Source: an uncultured bacterium (GTDB lineage: Bacteria; Planctomycetota; UBA1135; GCA-002686595). Taken from it: a stretch of 64,000 nucleotides of DNA. The stretch lies in assembly GCA_937896235.1 (NCBI GenBank), contig CALBMX010000109.1, forward strand, positions 1-64,000, read 5' to 3'. Shown piece by piece: positions 24,984-33,462 of this stretch (positions are counted from its first letter, which is position 1; the number at the start of each line of letters is the position of its first letter). Both the position numbers and the translations under genes were made by a program. Under the pieces are notes generated by a model that saw nothing but the letters and a program-made list of their open reading frames with translations, searched no databases and was not told the DNA's origin.

Positions 24984-26822
24984 CTAACTCTCCGTGTTCT
25001 CGGCAGAGGAAGAGCCTGCGACGATGCCTCGAAAGCGCTCCGGAGAGCGCCGCAGGTCAAGCAAGTCCGCCATCACCGCCTCGGAAGTTGGCCACCTACC
25101 AGCCCCCTCCCCCGCGACCAGTAGGGTGGAGCGGTCGGGCGTATCCAACGCAAATAGCACGCCTGCGCCAGCCCCTTGAATGCCAGCTAATGCCGAGCCA
25201 CTTGGCAACACGACAGGCGCGACCTCGACAAAAGCCTCGTGGGGTCCAGCAGTACGTCCCGATGCGGTCCCCTCAAGAAAACAGGACGCAACCATGCGGA
25301 CTTGTCCCTCGGCGCCGCGCGCTTCAGCGAGTAGGTCCTGAAGGTTTGGGCTCTCCAAGCCCTGCCGGAGCCCCCACCGCAGCCTTACATCACGACCGAA
25401 AAGGGCGCGCGCAAGGAGCACCACTTTCTGGGCTGCATCCGTACCGTTTAGATCCAAAGTCGGATCCGCCTCGGCATACCCGCGCTCTTGCGATTCGACA
25501 ATCGCATCGTCGAGTGGCACGCCTCTTTGCAAAAGCTCCAAAATGAAGTTGGTCGTTCCATTGAGCAGCGCTTCAAATCCTCGCACGGACGTTCCACGCA
25601 GGCGCTGTGCCGCCTCCAGTAGAGGCGCGGAGCAGCCGACCGCCGCCGAGTAAACAAGCGGCGTCCCACTTCTCTCGGCAATCTCATGAAGCGCAAGGCC
25701 CCGCTCAGCCATCAGCGCTTTGTTCGCCGTCACCACGGCGAGACCTCGCTCTAGGGCCGTCCTAACGAGGGGCTCAACGGATTCAACTCCACCCGCAACC
25801 TCAACGACAATGTCGGGGGCTCGATCCAGAAATTCCCTCGCGTCCGTTGTAAAGAGCTCGTCGAAATAGCGCGCAACGGGGCTATGCGTACCCACGAAGT
25901 TCGCCCGGTGAGAGGCGAGGTCTCGCACAAGTACACCTGCGACTTCGAAGTCCTCGGAGGCACCAAACAGATGGTCGAGCACGCCTGCCCCAACCGTCCC
26001 ATGCCCTACCAATCCAACCCGCAAACGCGTGTAGCGAGGTGCTTCGAGCTCGGCCCAAGCTGAGGGCTTGGAGCCCACAATCGTTCCCGTCGGACCCTCC
26101 ATACCGAGGCTGCTTGCGCCACAAACCTCAAAAGAGAGATCTTCATCGCGAGCCAGCCGAATGGCCTTGTGCTGCACAACCGAGCCCGACAGACCCAGCG
26201 CATCGCCATAGCTGATATTTTGGAAGCGCCGTGGAGGGTGCGTCGCTGATCCCGCGGGATCCCACTCGAAAAGCCCCTCGACATCTTTGACCAGAACGCA
26301 GCGACTCGCGCGAATGCGGCTGGCGACAAAGATCGCGGTTAGATCCGATCCCCCTCGGCCAAGCAGCGCGAGCTCGCCATCCGTACGGCGACTGATAAAA
26401 CCGGGAAGAACAAGAACGGGGGCGGCTTCAAATGCGGCGTGAACAGCAGCAAGATCCAGAGAAATCGGATGCGCATCTAGATAGCCACCCTCTGTCAAGA
26501 GTCCCACGGACTCCGGACCGATCAGGCGCGCGCAGATCCCCGCGCGCTTTAGCGCAAGGCTAAGAAGCGCCGCTGATGTCGACTCACCTGTGGCAAGCAG
26601 ACGTGCAAGTACGCGCGGCTCCGGCTCGGGAGTTTGGCTCTTCGCTATCGCGAGCAGGTCGTCGGTGGTTGACCCAAACGCAGACGGCACAACTAGAACG
26701 CGGTGCCCCTTGCGCAGCTCGGCGTAGATCTCGTGAACCACCGTGGGGAGGTCCGCCTCGGACCGCAGCACGGACGAGCCGAACTTTAGAACCGTGATCG
26801 GGATTGCTAGGGGAGAGCTCAT
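24984..26822 (-). CDS. Bifunctional aspartokinase/homoserine dehydrogenase lacking ACT domains
   Basis: 612 residues. The kinase half (about 8-250) has KFGSS at 13-17, GRGGSDLTA at 156-164 and KDVEGL. From about 266 it runs into the homoserine dehydrogenase half, with the NAD loop GLVGHGTVG, TANKALMAERG, GTTNFILE and EADPTLDLNGTDAAQKV. ThrA/MetL have about 810 residues because of two regulatory ACT domains between these halves; only about 15 residues separate them here, and there is no C-terminal ACT either. The protein catalyses two steps from aspartate toward homoserine, with asd next door supplying the intermediate one. Feedback control by threonine or lysine must be absent or work differently. 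Confidence 0.92.
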   Translation of the reverse strand: MSSPLAIPITVLKFGSSVLRSEADLPTVVHEIYAELRKGHRVLVVPSAFGSTTDDLLAIAKSQTPEPEPRVLARLLATGESTSAALLSLALKRAGICARLIGPESVGLLTEGGYLDAHPISLDLAAVHAAFEAAPVLVLPGFISRRTDGELALLGRGGSDLTAIFVASRIRASRCVLVKDVEGLFEWDPAGSATHPPRRFQNISYGDALGLSGSVVQHKAIRLARDEDLSFEVCGASSLGMEGPTGTIVGSKPSAWAELEAPRYTRLRVGLVGHGTVGAGVLDHLFGASEDFEVAGVLVRDLASHRANFVGTHSPVARYFDELFTTDAREFLDRAPDIVVEVAGGVESVEPLVRTALERGLAVVTANKALMAERGLALHEIAERSGTPLVYSAAVGCSAPLLEAAQRLRGTSVRGFEALLNGTTNFILELLQRGVPLDDAIVESQERGYAEADPTLDLNGTDAAQKVVLLARALFGRDVRLRWGLRQGLESPNLQDLLAEARGAEGQVRMVASCFLEGTASGRTAGPHEAFVEVAPVVLPSGSALAGIQGAGAGVLFALDTPDRSTLLVAGEGAGRWPTSEAVMADLLDLRRSPERFRGIVAGSSSAENTES

Positions 26823-28078
26823 GCTTGCACCTCACTACCGCACGCGATGACAAGCGCACCCTGAAGGTCGCGGACGAGATCATCGATGTCCTCTAGACCA
26901 ACGGAGAGCCGCAGAAGTCCCTCTCCAATACCTAAGCGCTGCCTAGTGGCAGGTGGGATTTGAGAGTGAGTCATGCTGGCGGGGTGGGTGATGAGAGACT
27001 CCGTTGCGCCTAGGTTTTCTGCAAGCGTAATCAGGCGGAGCGATTCGACAAACCGAGGTAAAATACGGGGGTCGAGTTCAAACGCCAATATACCCCCACC
27101 TGCCGATTGTTGCGCATTTGCTAGCTCGAAGCCGGGGAACGATTCTAATCCGGGGTAGTGGACCGCGCCAACGGAGGGATGGGCCTCTAAAAGCTTGGCG
27201 ATGCTGAGGGCGCTCGCACTGTGGGCCGCTAGCCGAAGCGGGAGTGTTTTGATCCCGCGCAAAGTGAGCCAAGCATCCATAGGGGCCTGAATCGAGCCAG
27301 TTGCCGAGCGCGTCAGCGCAAGACGCTCGTTGAGTTTTGGGTCGTCCGTGAGCAGTGCGCCCCCCGTGGTCGAGTCGTGGCCTTCGACGTATTTTGTAGT
27401 CGAGAGCACGGCAACGTCCGCGCCGTGAACAAACACCGGTTGTTGCACGGAGGTGAGGAACGTGTTGTCGACGGCGAAAAGTACGCGCGCCGCTTTCGCG
27501 AGCTTGCCAAGTTCCGCGAGGTCGCAGATGGCGAGGGTCGGGTTCGCGGGCGTCTCGACAAAGAGCAACTTAGTGCTCGGTCGGAAGGCGGCCTCGGTCG
27601 CAGCCAAGTCCGTGGTGTCGACGAACGTGACCAGCACGCCAAAGCCTCCTAGCAAGTCGCGCAGGAGTCGAACAGTCCCGCCGTAGATGACCTCACCTGC
27701 AACGACGTGGTCTCCCGGTTTGAGGACCGTGAGGAGCAGAGTTGTGATCGCTGCGAGTCCCGTCTTGAACGCAAGTCCGTGGGAGACGCCCTCCAGGCCA
27801 GCGAGATTGTTCTCCAGAGCCGTGACGGTTGGATTGGAGCAGCGCGAATAGGTGTGACCGTCAGGAGAGATGGTCTTGCCCAGGGCGGGTTGGGCAAAGG
27901 TGGCCGTTTGGTAGATCGGCGTGAGGATCGCGCCGGTGGCGGGATCGGGTGCGAGGCCTGCGTGGATGGCGAGAGTTTGCGGACCGAGGGACTTAGTGTA
28001 TTGAGTTGGAATGGGGGGCGACGACCCGGATTGGGTGAAGGGGAGGGACTGGGGGCTTGCCGATTTGATTCTGGACAT
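26819..28078 (-). CDS. O-acylhomoserine sulfhydrylase / cystathionine gamma-synthase-like
   Basis: 419 residues of the Cys/Met metabolism PLP family. TLAIHAGLAPDPATGAILTPIYQTATF and YSRCSNPTVTALE are the opening motifs; the Schiff-base lysine is in STTKYVEGHDSTTGGAL, with GHD typical of the MetZ/MetB sulfhydrylase-synthase branch. About 35 residues of polar N-terminal tail precede the fold. It overlaps the aspartokinase fusion by four bases and begins the leftward operon. It should take an activated homoserine and add cysteine or sulfide. Upstream is the palindromic region at 28163. Confidence 0.87.
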   Translation of the reverse strand: MSRIKSASPQSLPFTQSGSSPPIPTQYTKSLGPQTLAIHAGLAPDPATGAILTPIYQTATFAQPALGKTISPDGHTYSRCSNPTVTALENNLAGLEGVSHGLAFKTGLAAITTLLLTVLKPGDHVVAGEVIYGGTVRLLRDLLGGFGVLVTFVDTTDLAATEAAFRPSTKLLFVETPANPTLAICDLAELGKLAKAARVLFAVDNTFLTSVQQPVFVHGADVAVLSTTKYVEGHDSTTGGALLTDDPKLNERLALTRSATGSIQAPMDAWLTLRGIKTLPLRLAAHSASALSIAKLLEAHPSVGAVHYPGLESFPGFELANAQQSAGGGILAFELDPRILPRFVESLRLITLAENLGATESLITHPASMTHSQIPPATRQRLGIGEGLLRLSVGLEDIDDLVRDLQGALVIACGSEVQA

Positions 28079-28162
28079 GGTGGTTTCCTGTGGTTCGAGT
28101 GGCTTCGTGCGGGGGGTCCCGCCGCCCCAAAAGGGGCTAAGGCAGGACTCTATCGACAGGAT

Positions 28163-28191
28163 TTGATTTTGAAATCAACAAATCCGGATTT
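28163..28191. promoter_or_regulatory. Two adjacent palindromes between the methionine operon and asd
   Basis: The first (28163-28178) has 7-bp perfect arms TTGATTT and AAATCAA with two bases between; the second (28180-28191) is a perfect 12-bp palindrome AAATCCGGATTT. Both share GATTT/AAATC half-sites and lie in an AT-rich island of the 170-bp gap that separates the leftward operon from asd. They look like operators for a regulator acting on both promoters. The regulator is not in the window. Known SAM riboswitch cores are not seen. Confidence 0.55.
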
Positions 28192-28248
28192 ATCGTTTCG
28201 TCAAAGTTACTCCTCCCCCCAGAGTCCTTCTCACTACACTCTGCCCCC

Positions 28249-29379
28249 ATGAAGGAGTCCGCCAACCCAACCCCGAGCAAGATCCCCGTCGCGATTCTCG
28301 GAGCAACCGGCGCCGTCGGGCAGCGCTTTGTGGCCCTCTTGGCAGACCATCCCTGGTTTGAGGTCGCGCGACTGTTCGCCTCGGAGAGGAGCGCCGGCAA
28401 GACCTACTCCGAAGCCGTGAGCTGGGTGTTGGACTCCCCCATCCCCCCCGCACTAGAGAACCATCTTTTGGAGTCCCTAGATCTGGGGGCGCTAGATGGC
28501 ATCGAGCTTGTCTTCTCCGCATTGGGCTCCGAGGTCGCCGGCCCCATCGAGACCAGCCTCGCAGATGCCGGGCTACTCGTATTTTCCAATGCGAGCAGTC
28601 ACCGCATGGCCAAGGATGTCCCGCTCGTCATCCCAGAGGTCAACCCCGATCATCTCGCCCTCGCCAGCTGCCAGCCTCGCAGGAGTGGTGGCGCGATCAT
28701 CACGAATCCCAACTGCTCTACCATTGGCCTCGTGTTGAGCCTAGCCCCACTGCACAACGCCTTCGGGATACGCCGCGTCTCGCTTGTCACAAACCAGGCA
28801 CTATCTGGAGCGGGGCTTGCGGATGGCGCGCTACTCAAGTTGCACGACAACGTGATTCCGTTTATTCGCGGAGAAGAGGAGAAGCTCGCCCAAGAGACGA
28901 ACAAGCTGCTTGGCGAGCTGCTTTTGGAGAGTGCCGAGGATGGAACTCTGGACTTCCAAATTGAACATGCAACCTTCCCCGTTTCCGCGACATGCATTCG
29001 CGTGCCCGTTTCTGACGGCCATCTACTCTCCGTATCGGTCGAGCTCGACGAGCCAGCGACGCACGCCGAAGTCACTGCGGCGTGGCGCGAGTTCCGGGGC
29101 TTACCGCAAGATCGCCAGCTTCCAACAGCGCCTCTAAATCCACTCCACGTGCTCGAAGAAGAGGACGCTCCGCAGCCAGCGAAACACCGCGACCTCGAGG
29201 GGGGGATGGCCGCCAGCGTGGGCCGTCTTCGCCCCGATGATTTCTACGGGGAGCACGGCGACCGGCGGCGCGGCTGGAAGTTTGTCACGCTCAGCCACAA
29301 CACGGTGCGTGGCGCCGCCGGAGGTTCCATTCTCAATGCGGAGCTCTGGTTGGAGATGGCTGACGAAGCCCTAGAGTAG
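28249..29379 (+). CDS. asd: Aspartate-semialdehyde dehydrogenase (fungal/archaeal type)
   Basis: 376 residues. NADP loop ILGATGAVGQRF at the start; the catalytic Cys is in ITNPNCSTIG; the acceptor helix NQALSGAG and the conserved His in IEHATFPVSATCIRVPV are present. The longer length and NPNCSTI motif place it in the yeast HOM2/archaeal branch rather than the E. coli branch. It reduces aspartyl phosphate, the step between the two activities of the fusion enzyme. It is divergent from the methionine operon. Confidence 0.95.
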   Translation: MKESANPTPSKIPVAILGATGAVGQRFVALLADHPWFEVARLFASERSAGKTYSEAVSWVLDSPIPPALENHLLESLDLGALDGIELVFSALGSEVAGPIETSLADAGLLVFSNASSHRMAKDVPLVIPEVNPDHLALASCQPRRSGGAIITNPNCSTIGLVLSLAPLHNAFGIRRVSLVTNQALSGAGLADGALLKLHDNVIPFIRGEEEKLAQETNKLLGELLLESAEDGTLDFQIEHATFPVSATCIRVPVSDGHLLSVSVELDEPATHAEVTAAWREFRGLPQDRQLPTAPLNPLHVLEEEDAPQPAKHRDLEGGMAASVGRLRPDDFYGEHGDRRRGWKFVTLSHNTVRGAAGGSILNAELWLEMADEALE

Positions 29380-29567
29380 TGGTGTACTGCAAGTCGTCCG
29401 AATTCGGCAGCGAAGCTTGGGGGTCTAGAGAGTTGCCCAATCGTGCAAAGGGATGTCTCGTCACGACTTAGAGACCCGTTGGAGTTTGGGGCCTCGAGGC
29501 TCGCACAAGAGCCCACTTTGAGAAAGGGCCATGCTAGGAGTAGACTGCATACAAACCTATGGCATCA

Positions 29568-29588
29568 GCGGGCTCAGCCCGCAGGAGG
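29568..29588 (+). promoter_or_regulatory. Hairpin abutting a strong Shine-Dalgarno
   Basis: A 6-bp GC-only hairpin (GCGGGC, loop TCA, GCCCGC at 29568-29582) ends exactly where a perfect AGGAGG ribosome site begins (29583-29588), six bases before the ATG at 29595. Most genes in this window lack such a site. The arrangement supports the chosen start and may set translation efficiency or protect the message. Confidence 0.5.
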
Positions 29589-29594
29589 ACTGCC

Positions 29595-30857
29595 ATGATC
29601 TATCGTTCCCTTCTCTCCCTGCGAAATCTCTTGGCCCCCCTCGGCATTCTCGCACTCGGAGTTCTTTCGCTCGCTCCCCCAGCGGACGCTCAGTGTTTTG
29701 TCCCCGACGGCTACGATTCCGCACCCTGTTGCTCGAACGTCACGCCCACCCTGCCGACCTTCCCAGCCAGCTCCCTGCCGGGCAAGGGAATCTGTTGGAC
29801 TAACTGCGCGCTCTCCGGCCAGGTCTGTACCAAGATCTCTCTTGGCGCACCGATTCCGTCGACCGCGACCTGCACGCAGTACACTTCGATCTTGGATGTC
29901 TTTGACTGCAGTTCCGGTGCAACCCTGATGAAGGGCGTCGTCACCCTCGACTACACGCGGACCTGGAATGAGCAGGTCCCCACGAGCTCACTGCCGATTC
30001 AGGTCTGGCGCTTTGCTGCCAAGGTCGACATTGTCTCGCCCCTATCCGGAACGCCTGCGTGCCCCGTCCCTAGCTGCGCGCTGACACCAATCTCCACGGC
30101 ATTCTACTACGGGTATGTCGACTACTCTCTAGACTGCGTAACTGGCGCATTTGACACAGTGATTGTCCTCTACCACGGTTGTGACGAGTTCACCCACAAA
30201 CCTGGATTCTCATCCGTTCCCGGTGCGTATCACCCCAATTCGACGTTCGCGATTGTCGCTCCGGATACTGCGGCGAACCCTTTTGTTCCCGGTGTCAACC
30301 TGCCGACAACTGGCGTCTTGATGAACGAGGCCATGCGGAGTGTCACGCCGAACGCCATCGGTACCTGCCTTGCCGAAGAGCACATCCAACAAGGTATATT
30401 CCAACCGCTAGTCTCGGGATGTCTATGCCCCCTTAGCCTCGCGCCTCCCCAACAATCGGGGGTCAGACTAAGTGCTTCCGGAATGTGTGGCGGCTCTTTC
30501 CAGAGTCTAAATCTATGGCCCGCTGCCCCTTGGTATGAGCTGGTGACGACATCGATCGGTCGCTGGACAAACACGAGCACCTACCCCGGCCCCGAGAAGG
30601 CAAGTGTTGCCGAGGGGCTCCTTCTCTACACCAACATTTGCTCCACCTCGGGAGCCATCGAGACCTCTTTCGACATCTTCTATGGAGGCTTCACCGGCGG
30701 TGGGCAGTCGGTAATCACACCGGGGCCAGGCCCCACTCTCACTTCAAATTTCTTGGACCTCGCGAGTAACTACTCCAACTTAGTCACGTCGCCTGTCGTG
30801 TTCCCGCTGTACGGGACGGTAGCTGCCACCGACCACCTGATCTATGTGAACCCCTAG
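29595..30857 (+). CDS. Exported Cys-rich protein of unknown function
   Basis: 420 residues with a signal peptide ending near PADAQ. The mature protein has an early run of cysteines (CFVP, CC, CWTNC, C) and further pairs, so several disulfides are likely in the periplasm or outside the cell. It is rich in Ser, Thr, Pro and Gly, like beta-fold secreted proteins. No enzyme motif or family is recognised. It has its own strong ribosome site and is followed by a strong terminator, so it is probably a single-gene unit, perhaps well expressed. Confidence 0.65.
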   Translation: MIYRSLLSLRNLLAPLGILALGVLSLAPPADAQCFVPDGYDSAPCCSNVTPTLPTFPASSLPGKGICWTNCALSGQVCTKISLGAPIPSTATCTQYTSILDVFDCSSGATLMKGVVTLDYTRTWNEQVPTSSLPIQVWRFAAKVDIVSPLSGTPACPVPSCALTPISTAFYYGYVDYSLDCVTGAFDTVIVLYHGCDEFTHKPGFSSVPGAYHPNSTFAIVAPDTAANPFVPGVNLPTTGVLMNEAMRSVTPNAIGTCLAEEHIQQGIFQPLVSGCLCPLSLAPPQQSGVRLSASGMCGGSFQSLNLWPAAPWYELVTTSIGRWTNTSTYPGPEKASVAEGLLLYTNICSTSGAIETSFDIFYGGFTGGGQSVITPGPGPTLTSNFLDLASNYSNLVTSPVVFPLYGTVAATDHLIYVNP

Positions 30858-30909
30858 ATCTGGGGGTTCCTTGACGGCAGGGGCGAGTCCGCCCCAAGGC
30901 CCTAATTGC

Positions 30910-30951
30910 GAGAATGGCCGGTAGATCGAAATCTACCGGCCATTCTCTTTT
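30910..30951 (+). terminator. Rho-independent terminator
   Basis: A perfect 17-bp stem (30910-30926 with 30931-30947), tetraloop CGAA, then TTTT at 30948-30951. It lies 52 bases after the exported Cys-rich gene. There is also a smaller GAACCCC/GGGGTTC hairpin over the stop codon itself (30848-30869). Confidence 0.9.
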
Positions 30952-31064
30952 CCGGGCCGCGCAGGGTTGCACAGCCGGTCCGCTGAAAGCGTATGGATCT
31001 GTGTGAGGTTAGTCGACCCTCCGAGATCACTCTCCGTCCGTAGCGGGGAAGAGCTCGTCGTTAT

Positions 31065-32072
31065 CTATGCGCCGATTTTGATGTCAATGGCGTTGTTGAA
31101 GTAGATCATTCCACCCGCGTCGATGGTCCCGCCTTGCGTCGCGAAACCCATTCCCAAAAGGGAGGGATCGTTCGGCAGTGCAAAAAAGTGGGATCCCGCC
31201 TGCAGGTCCAACATGAGCAGGTTCGGCTGAAGCAGTAGCTCCCCAACTAGCGATCCACCAGGGAAGATTCCCTGTGTGGCTCCACCGAGAGAGACAGCAA
31301 CAAAGGACAGCGGGTGCCCAGGTGTTAGCAAATCCACCGTAGCTGTCCATCCCGTGAGGATGCTGGGCGCGGAGGTGGACGTATAACCCACGGGGTTGCC
31401 GCCTGCGCCATTGCGAATTTTAGTCGTTCCACTTGCATGAATCGCCATGTTGTCGTGGCCAACATTCCATTGCTGGAAGATCGCGAAGAACTCGGGATTC
31501 AACCAAAAGATCTCGACCTGATCGACGCTGGTGATGACATCGTTCCAGGTAACTCCCGGACGGAACATACCGCCGTCACCGGCCCAACCACCTTTCCATC
31601 CGAGAGGAACGGCGGAGGTGTCCTGACTGGGAATAGCGAAATCGAAACTCTTCCAACCCGCGCCCTTTAGAGGGATGTTTGGCCCGACATAGAAGGCGTA
31701 GTCATCGTCGGTCACGCCTGCGGTCCCCTTGGTATCGCGAAGCAAGATCGACATTTCGAAGCCGCTGCCGTTGCCGAAATTCATGTCGTGCAAAATGGCA
31801 TCAAACGTAAGGCGACTCACGCCTGCTGCCCGCCAGTCCCCTTTTAGCTTCGAGCTTGTTGTGGTGAAAATGGGTGCGAAAGTATCCGCAACCGGCTGGT
31901 GCAGGTAGCCGCCGGGGTTGCCGCCAGTCGCCTCGATGACATCGCCGGTATTGTAGGTCCAACCCGCCTTGTTGATGCCCGTGTCGAAGTTGTCAAAAGT
32001 CGCCATCTGGGCACTGGCCACGGATCCGTGGGCAAGTAGAGCAAGGAAAGCGAGTGAGAAAATGTGCTTCAT
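31065..32072 (-). CDS. Exported protein with laminin-B-like region
   Basis: 335 residues with a signal peptide ending ASAQ. The first two-thirds (ATFDNFDTGINKAGW, DMNFGNGSGFEMSILLRDT, WKSFDFAIPS, DQVEIFWLN) look like a laminin-B-type beta sandwich. The last 110 residues (NGAGGNPVGYTS, then TVDLLTPGHPLSFVAVSLGG, GELLLQPN, FFALPNDPSLLG, NNAIDIKIG) resemble a C-terminal module that I associate with secreted proteins of some planctomycetes. The role is unknown, perhaps surface or carbohydrate binding. It is divergent from the 403-residue gene at 32251. Confidence 0.65.
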   Translation of the reverse strand: MKHIFSLAFLALLAHGSVASAQMATFDNFDTGINKAGWTYNTGDVIEATGGNPGGYLHQPVADTFAPIFTTTSSKLKGDWRAAGVSRLTFDAILHDMNFGNGSGFEMSILLRDTKGTAGVTDDDYAFYVGPNIPLKGAGWKSFDFAIPSQDTSAVPLGWKGGWAGDGGMFRPGVTWNDVITSVDQVEIFWLNPEFFAIFQQWNVGHDNMAIHASGTTKIRNGAGGNPVGYTSTSAPSILTGWTATVDLLTPGHPLSFVAVSLGGATQGIFPGGSLVGELLLQPNLLMLDLQAGSHFFALPNDPSLLGMGFATQGGTIDAGGMIYFNNAIDIKIGA

Positions 32073-32140
32073 GAGTAGAGGGAGGTGTTTGTGGAGGACA
32101 AAAAGAGTCAGTTCAATCCTTAGGATACAACCGATCCCAA

Positions 32141-32177
32141 GGGCTGGTCAAAGTTTCTCTGAAACTTTGACCAGCCC
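32141..32177. repeat. 17-bp perfect inverted repeat between divergent genes
   Basis: Arms at 32141-32157 (GGGCTGGTCAAAGTTTC) and 32161-32177 match perfectly around a TCT spacer. It lies in the gap between a leftward gene starting at 32072 and a rightward gene starting at 32251, where a terminator is not expected. It lacks a U tract on either side. Options are a large operator, the end of a small RNA, or a terminator relic. Confidence 0.6.
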
Positions 32178-32250
32178 GTTTCGGCCCTTGCTCTAGGCCT
32201 AGAATCAGGATAGGATGGGGAACGTTCAGCCTCCCCCTTTATCAATTTAG

Positions 32251-33462
32251 ATGCAGACAGCCAAGACACTCCGCAAGACTCTGACCGACACGGGGATAGA
32301 GCTAAAAAGTAGTCTCATGGCAGTCCTGGCGGGCATTCCAGAGGGGGCCCAGGGGCCGCAGCGACTTGGGACGGCCCTTGGATTGGACAAGGTTTTCGCC
32401 CACAGGCTTCTCAAGGCCCTCCGCGATGACGACCCGCTCGCCGCCTTGCAGCATGCCCCCGGACCCGACCCCCTGCGACGCTTTTTGCGCGCCGCAAAAA
32501 AGCGCGGGATCCCCACCCGGGTGCTCGCTCGGGCTTCGCAAGCGATCGATACCTTCCAGGCGGTCTTGCGCGAAGACATTGGCGATCGCTCGCAGCTCGA
32601 CGCGATCCTTTCCGCATGGCTGCCTAGTGCTCGCACAGAGTTTGAGATTCGACGCAGGCAGTCCGTTTTCAAGGCGCGCAGCCAGCTACTTGGGATCTCC
32701 GCCGAGACGAATCTAGCTACGGTCATCCTGCATCCCTCCACCACGGGCGAGGGGATCGATGTCGTCTGGCTTGCCGGCCTCTATAGCTTGCAGCGTTGGC
32801 GCCCGGGTGCGCGGACGAAGCTCACCACCCGCCGTTTTGTGACTGCGGGAAAGGACCGCCGCCCCACAACCCTAGAAGGCGAGCGCGTAGAGTGCCTTGA
32901 GGGCCTGCGCTTGGACGCCTTCTGTGCTGCAAAACCTGCGGAGCTCGAGGTTAATCGAGTGGGCGAACGCGTTCAGTACATTCTTGCCGGTGACCAATTC
33001 GGTCGTAAGGCGACCACCGATCTCCTGCTCGCCGAAGTCAACCTCGACGAGATGCCCCGCACTCCTGTCGAAGGGCGCAAACCGTATGTTTTTGCGGAGA
33101 TAGCAACGCCGTCTAAGATGCTCTTGTTTGATGTCCTCGTGCACGAAGATCTGTACACAGGTGCAACGCCGGAGCTGGGAACTTACGACACTTCATTTGA
33201 CGGCGTCGTCGATGTCAATGACCCCTCGTGCGAAATTGATCGCGTGGATTCCTCGGACCGCCTCGAGTTTATAGGCAGAGGTACGAGCTCATTCCCCGTC
33301 CCCGAGGTCCCGAAACACGCGGAGCTACTCAAGCATGTCTTTTCGAGCCTAACTTGGAATCCAGACAAGTTTATGGGCTGGCGAGCGCGTGTCGACTACC
33401 CGCTGTACGGGACGCAAGTTGTCGTCAGCTTTGTGACTCCTTCCAGTGAAAAGGCCGACTAG
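32251..33462 (+). CDS. Hypothetical protein with possible N-terminal winged-helix-like region
   Basis: 403 residues with no family I recognise. Residues about 15-60 read like a small helical DNA-binding-type domain (ELKSSLMAVLAGIPEGAQGPQRL, LDKVFAHRLLKAL), as in winged helices. The middle is Arg-rich helical and the second half is alpha/beta with no export signal, so it is probably cytoplasmic. Its TAG stop shares bases with the stop of the convergent anti-sigma gene (CTAG at 33459-33462). Confidence 0.6.
   Translation: MQTAKTLRKTLTDTGIELKSSLMAVLAGIPEGAQGPQRLGTALGLDKVFAHRLLKALRDDDPLAALQHAPGPDPLRRFLRAAKKRGIPTRVLARASQAIDTFQAVLREDIGDRSQLDAILSAWLPSARTEFEIRRRQSVFKARSQLLGISAETNLATVILHPSTTGEGIDVVWLAGLYSLQRWRPGARTKLTTRRFVTAGKDRRPTTLEGERVECLEGLRLDAFCAAKPAELEVNRVGERVQYILAGDQFGRKATTDLLLAEVNLDEMPRTPVEGRKPYVFAEIATPSKMLLFDVLVHEDLYTGATPELGTYDTSFDGVVDVNDPSCEIDRVDSSDRLEFIGRGTSSFPVPEVPKHAELLKHVFSSLTWNPDKFMGWRARVDYPLYGTQVVVSFVTPSSEKAD

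Noticed and set aside
28079-28248. SAM riboswitch upstream of the methionine operon
   Set aside because: Only a GCCCC/GGGGC hairpin and the two palindromes are visible; no known SAM aptamer core can be recognised.
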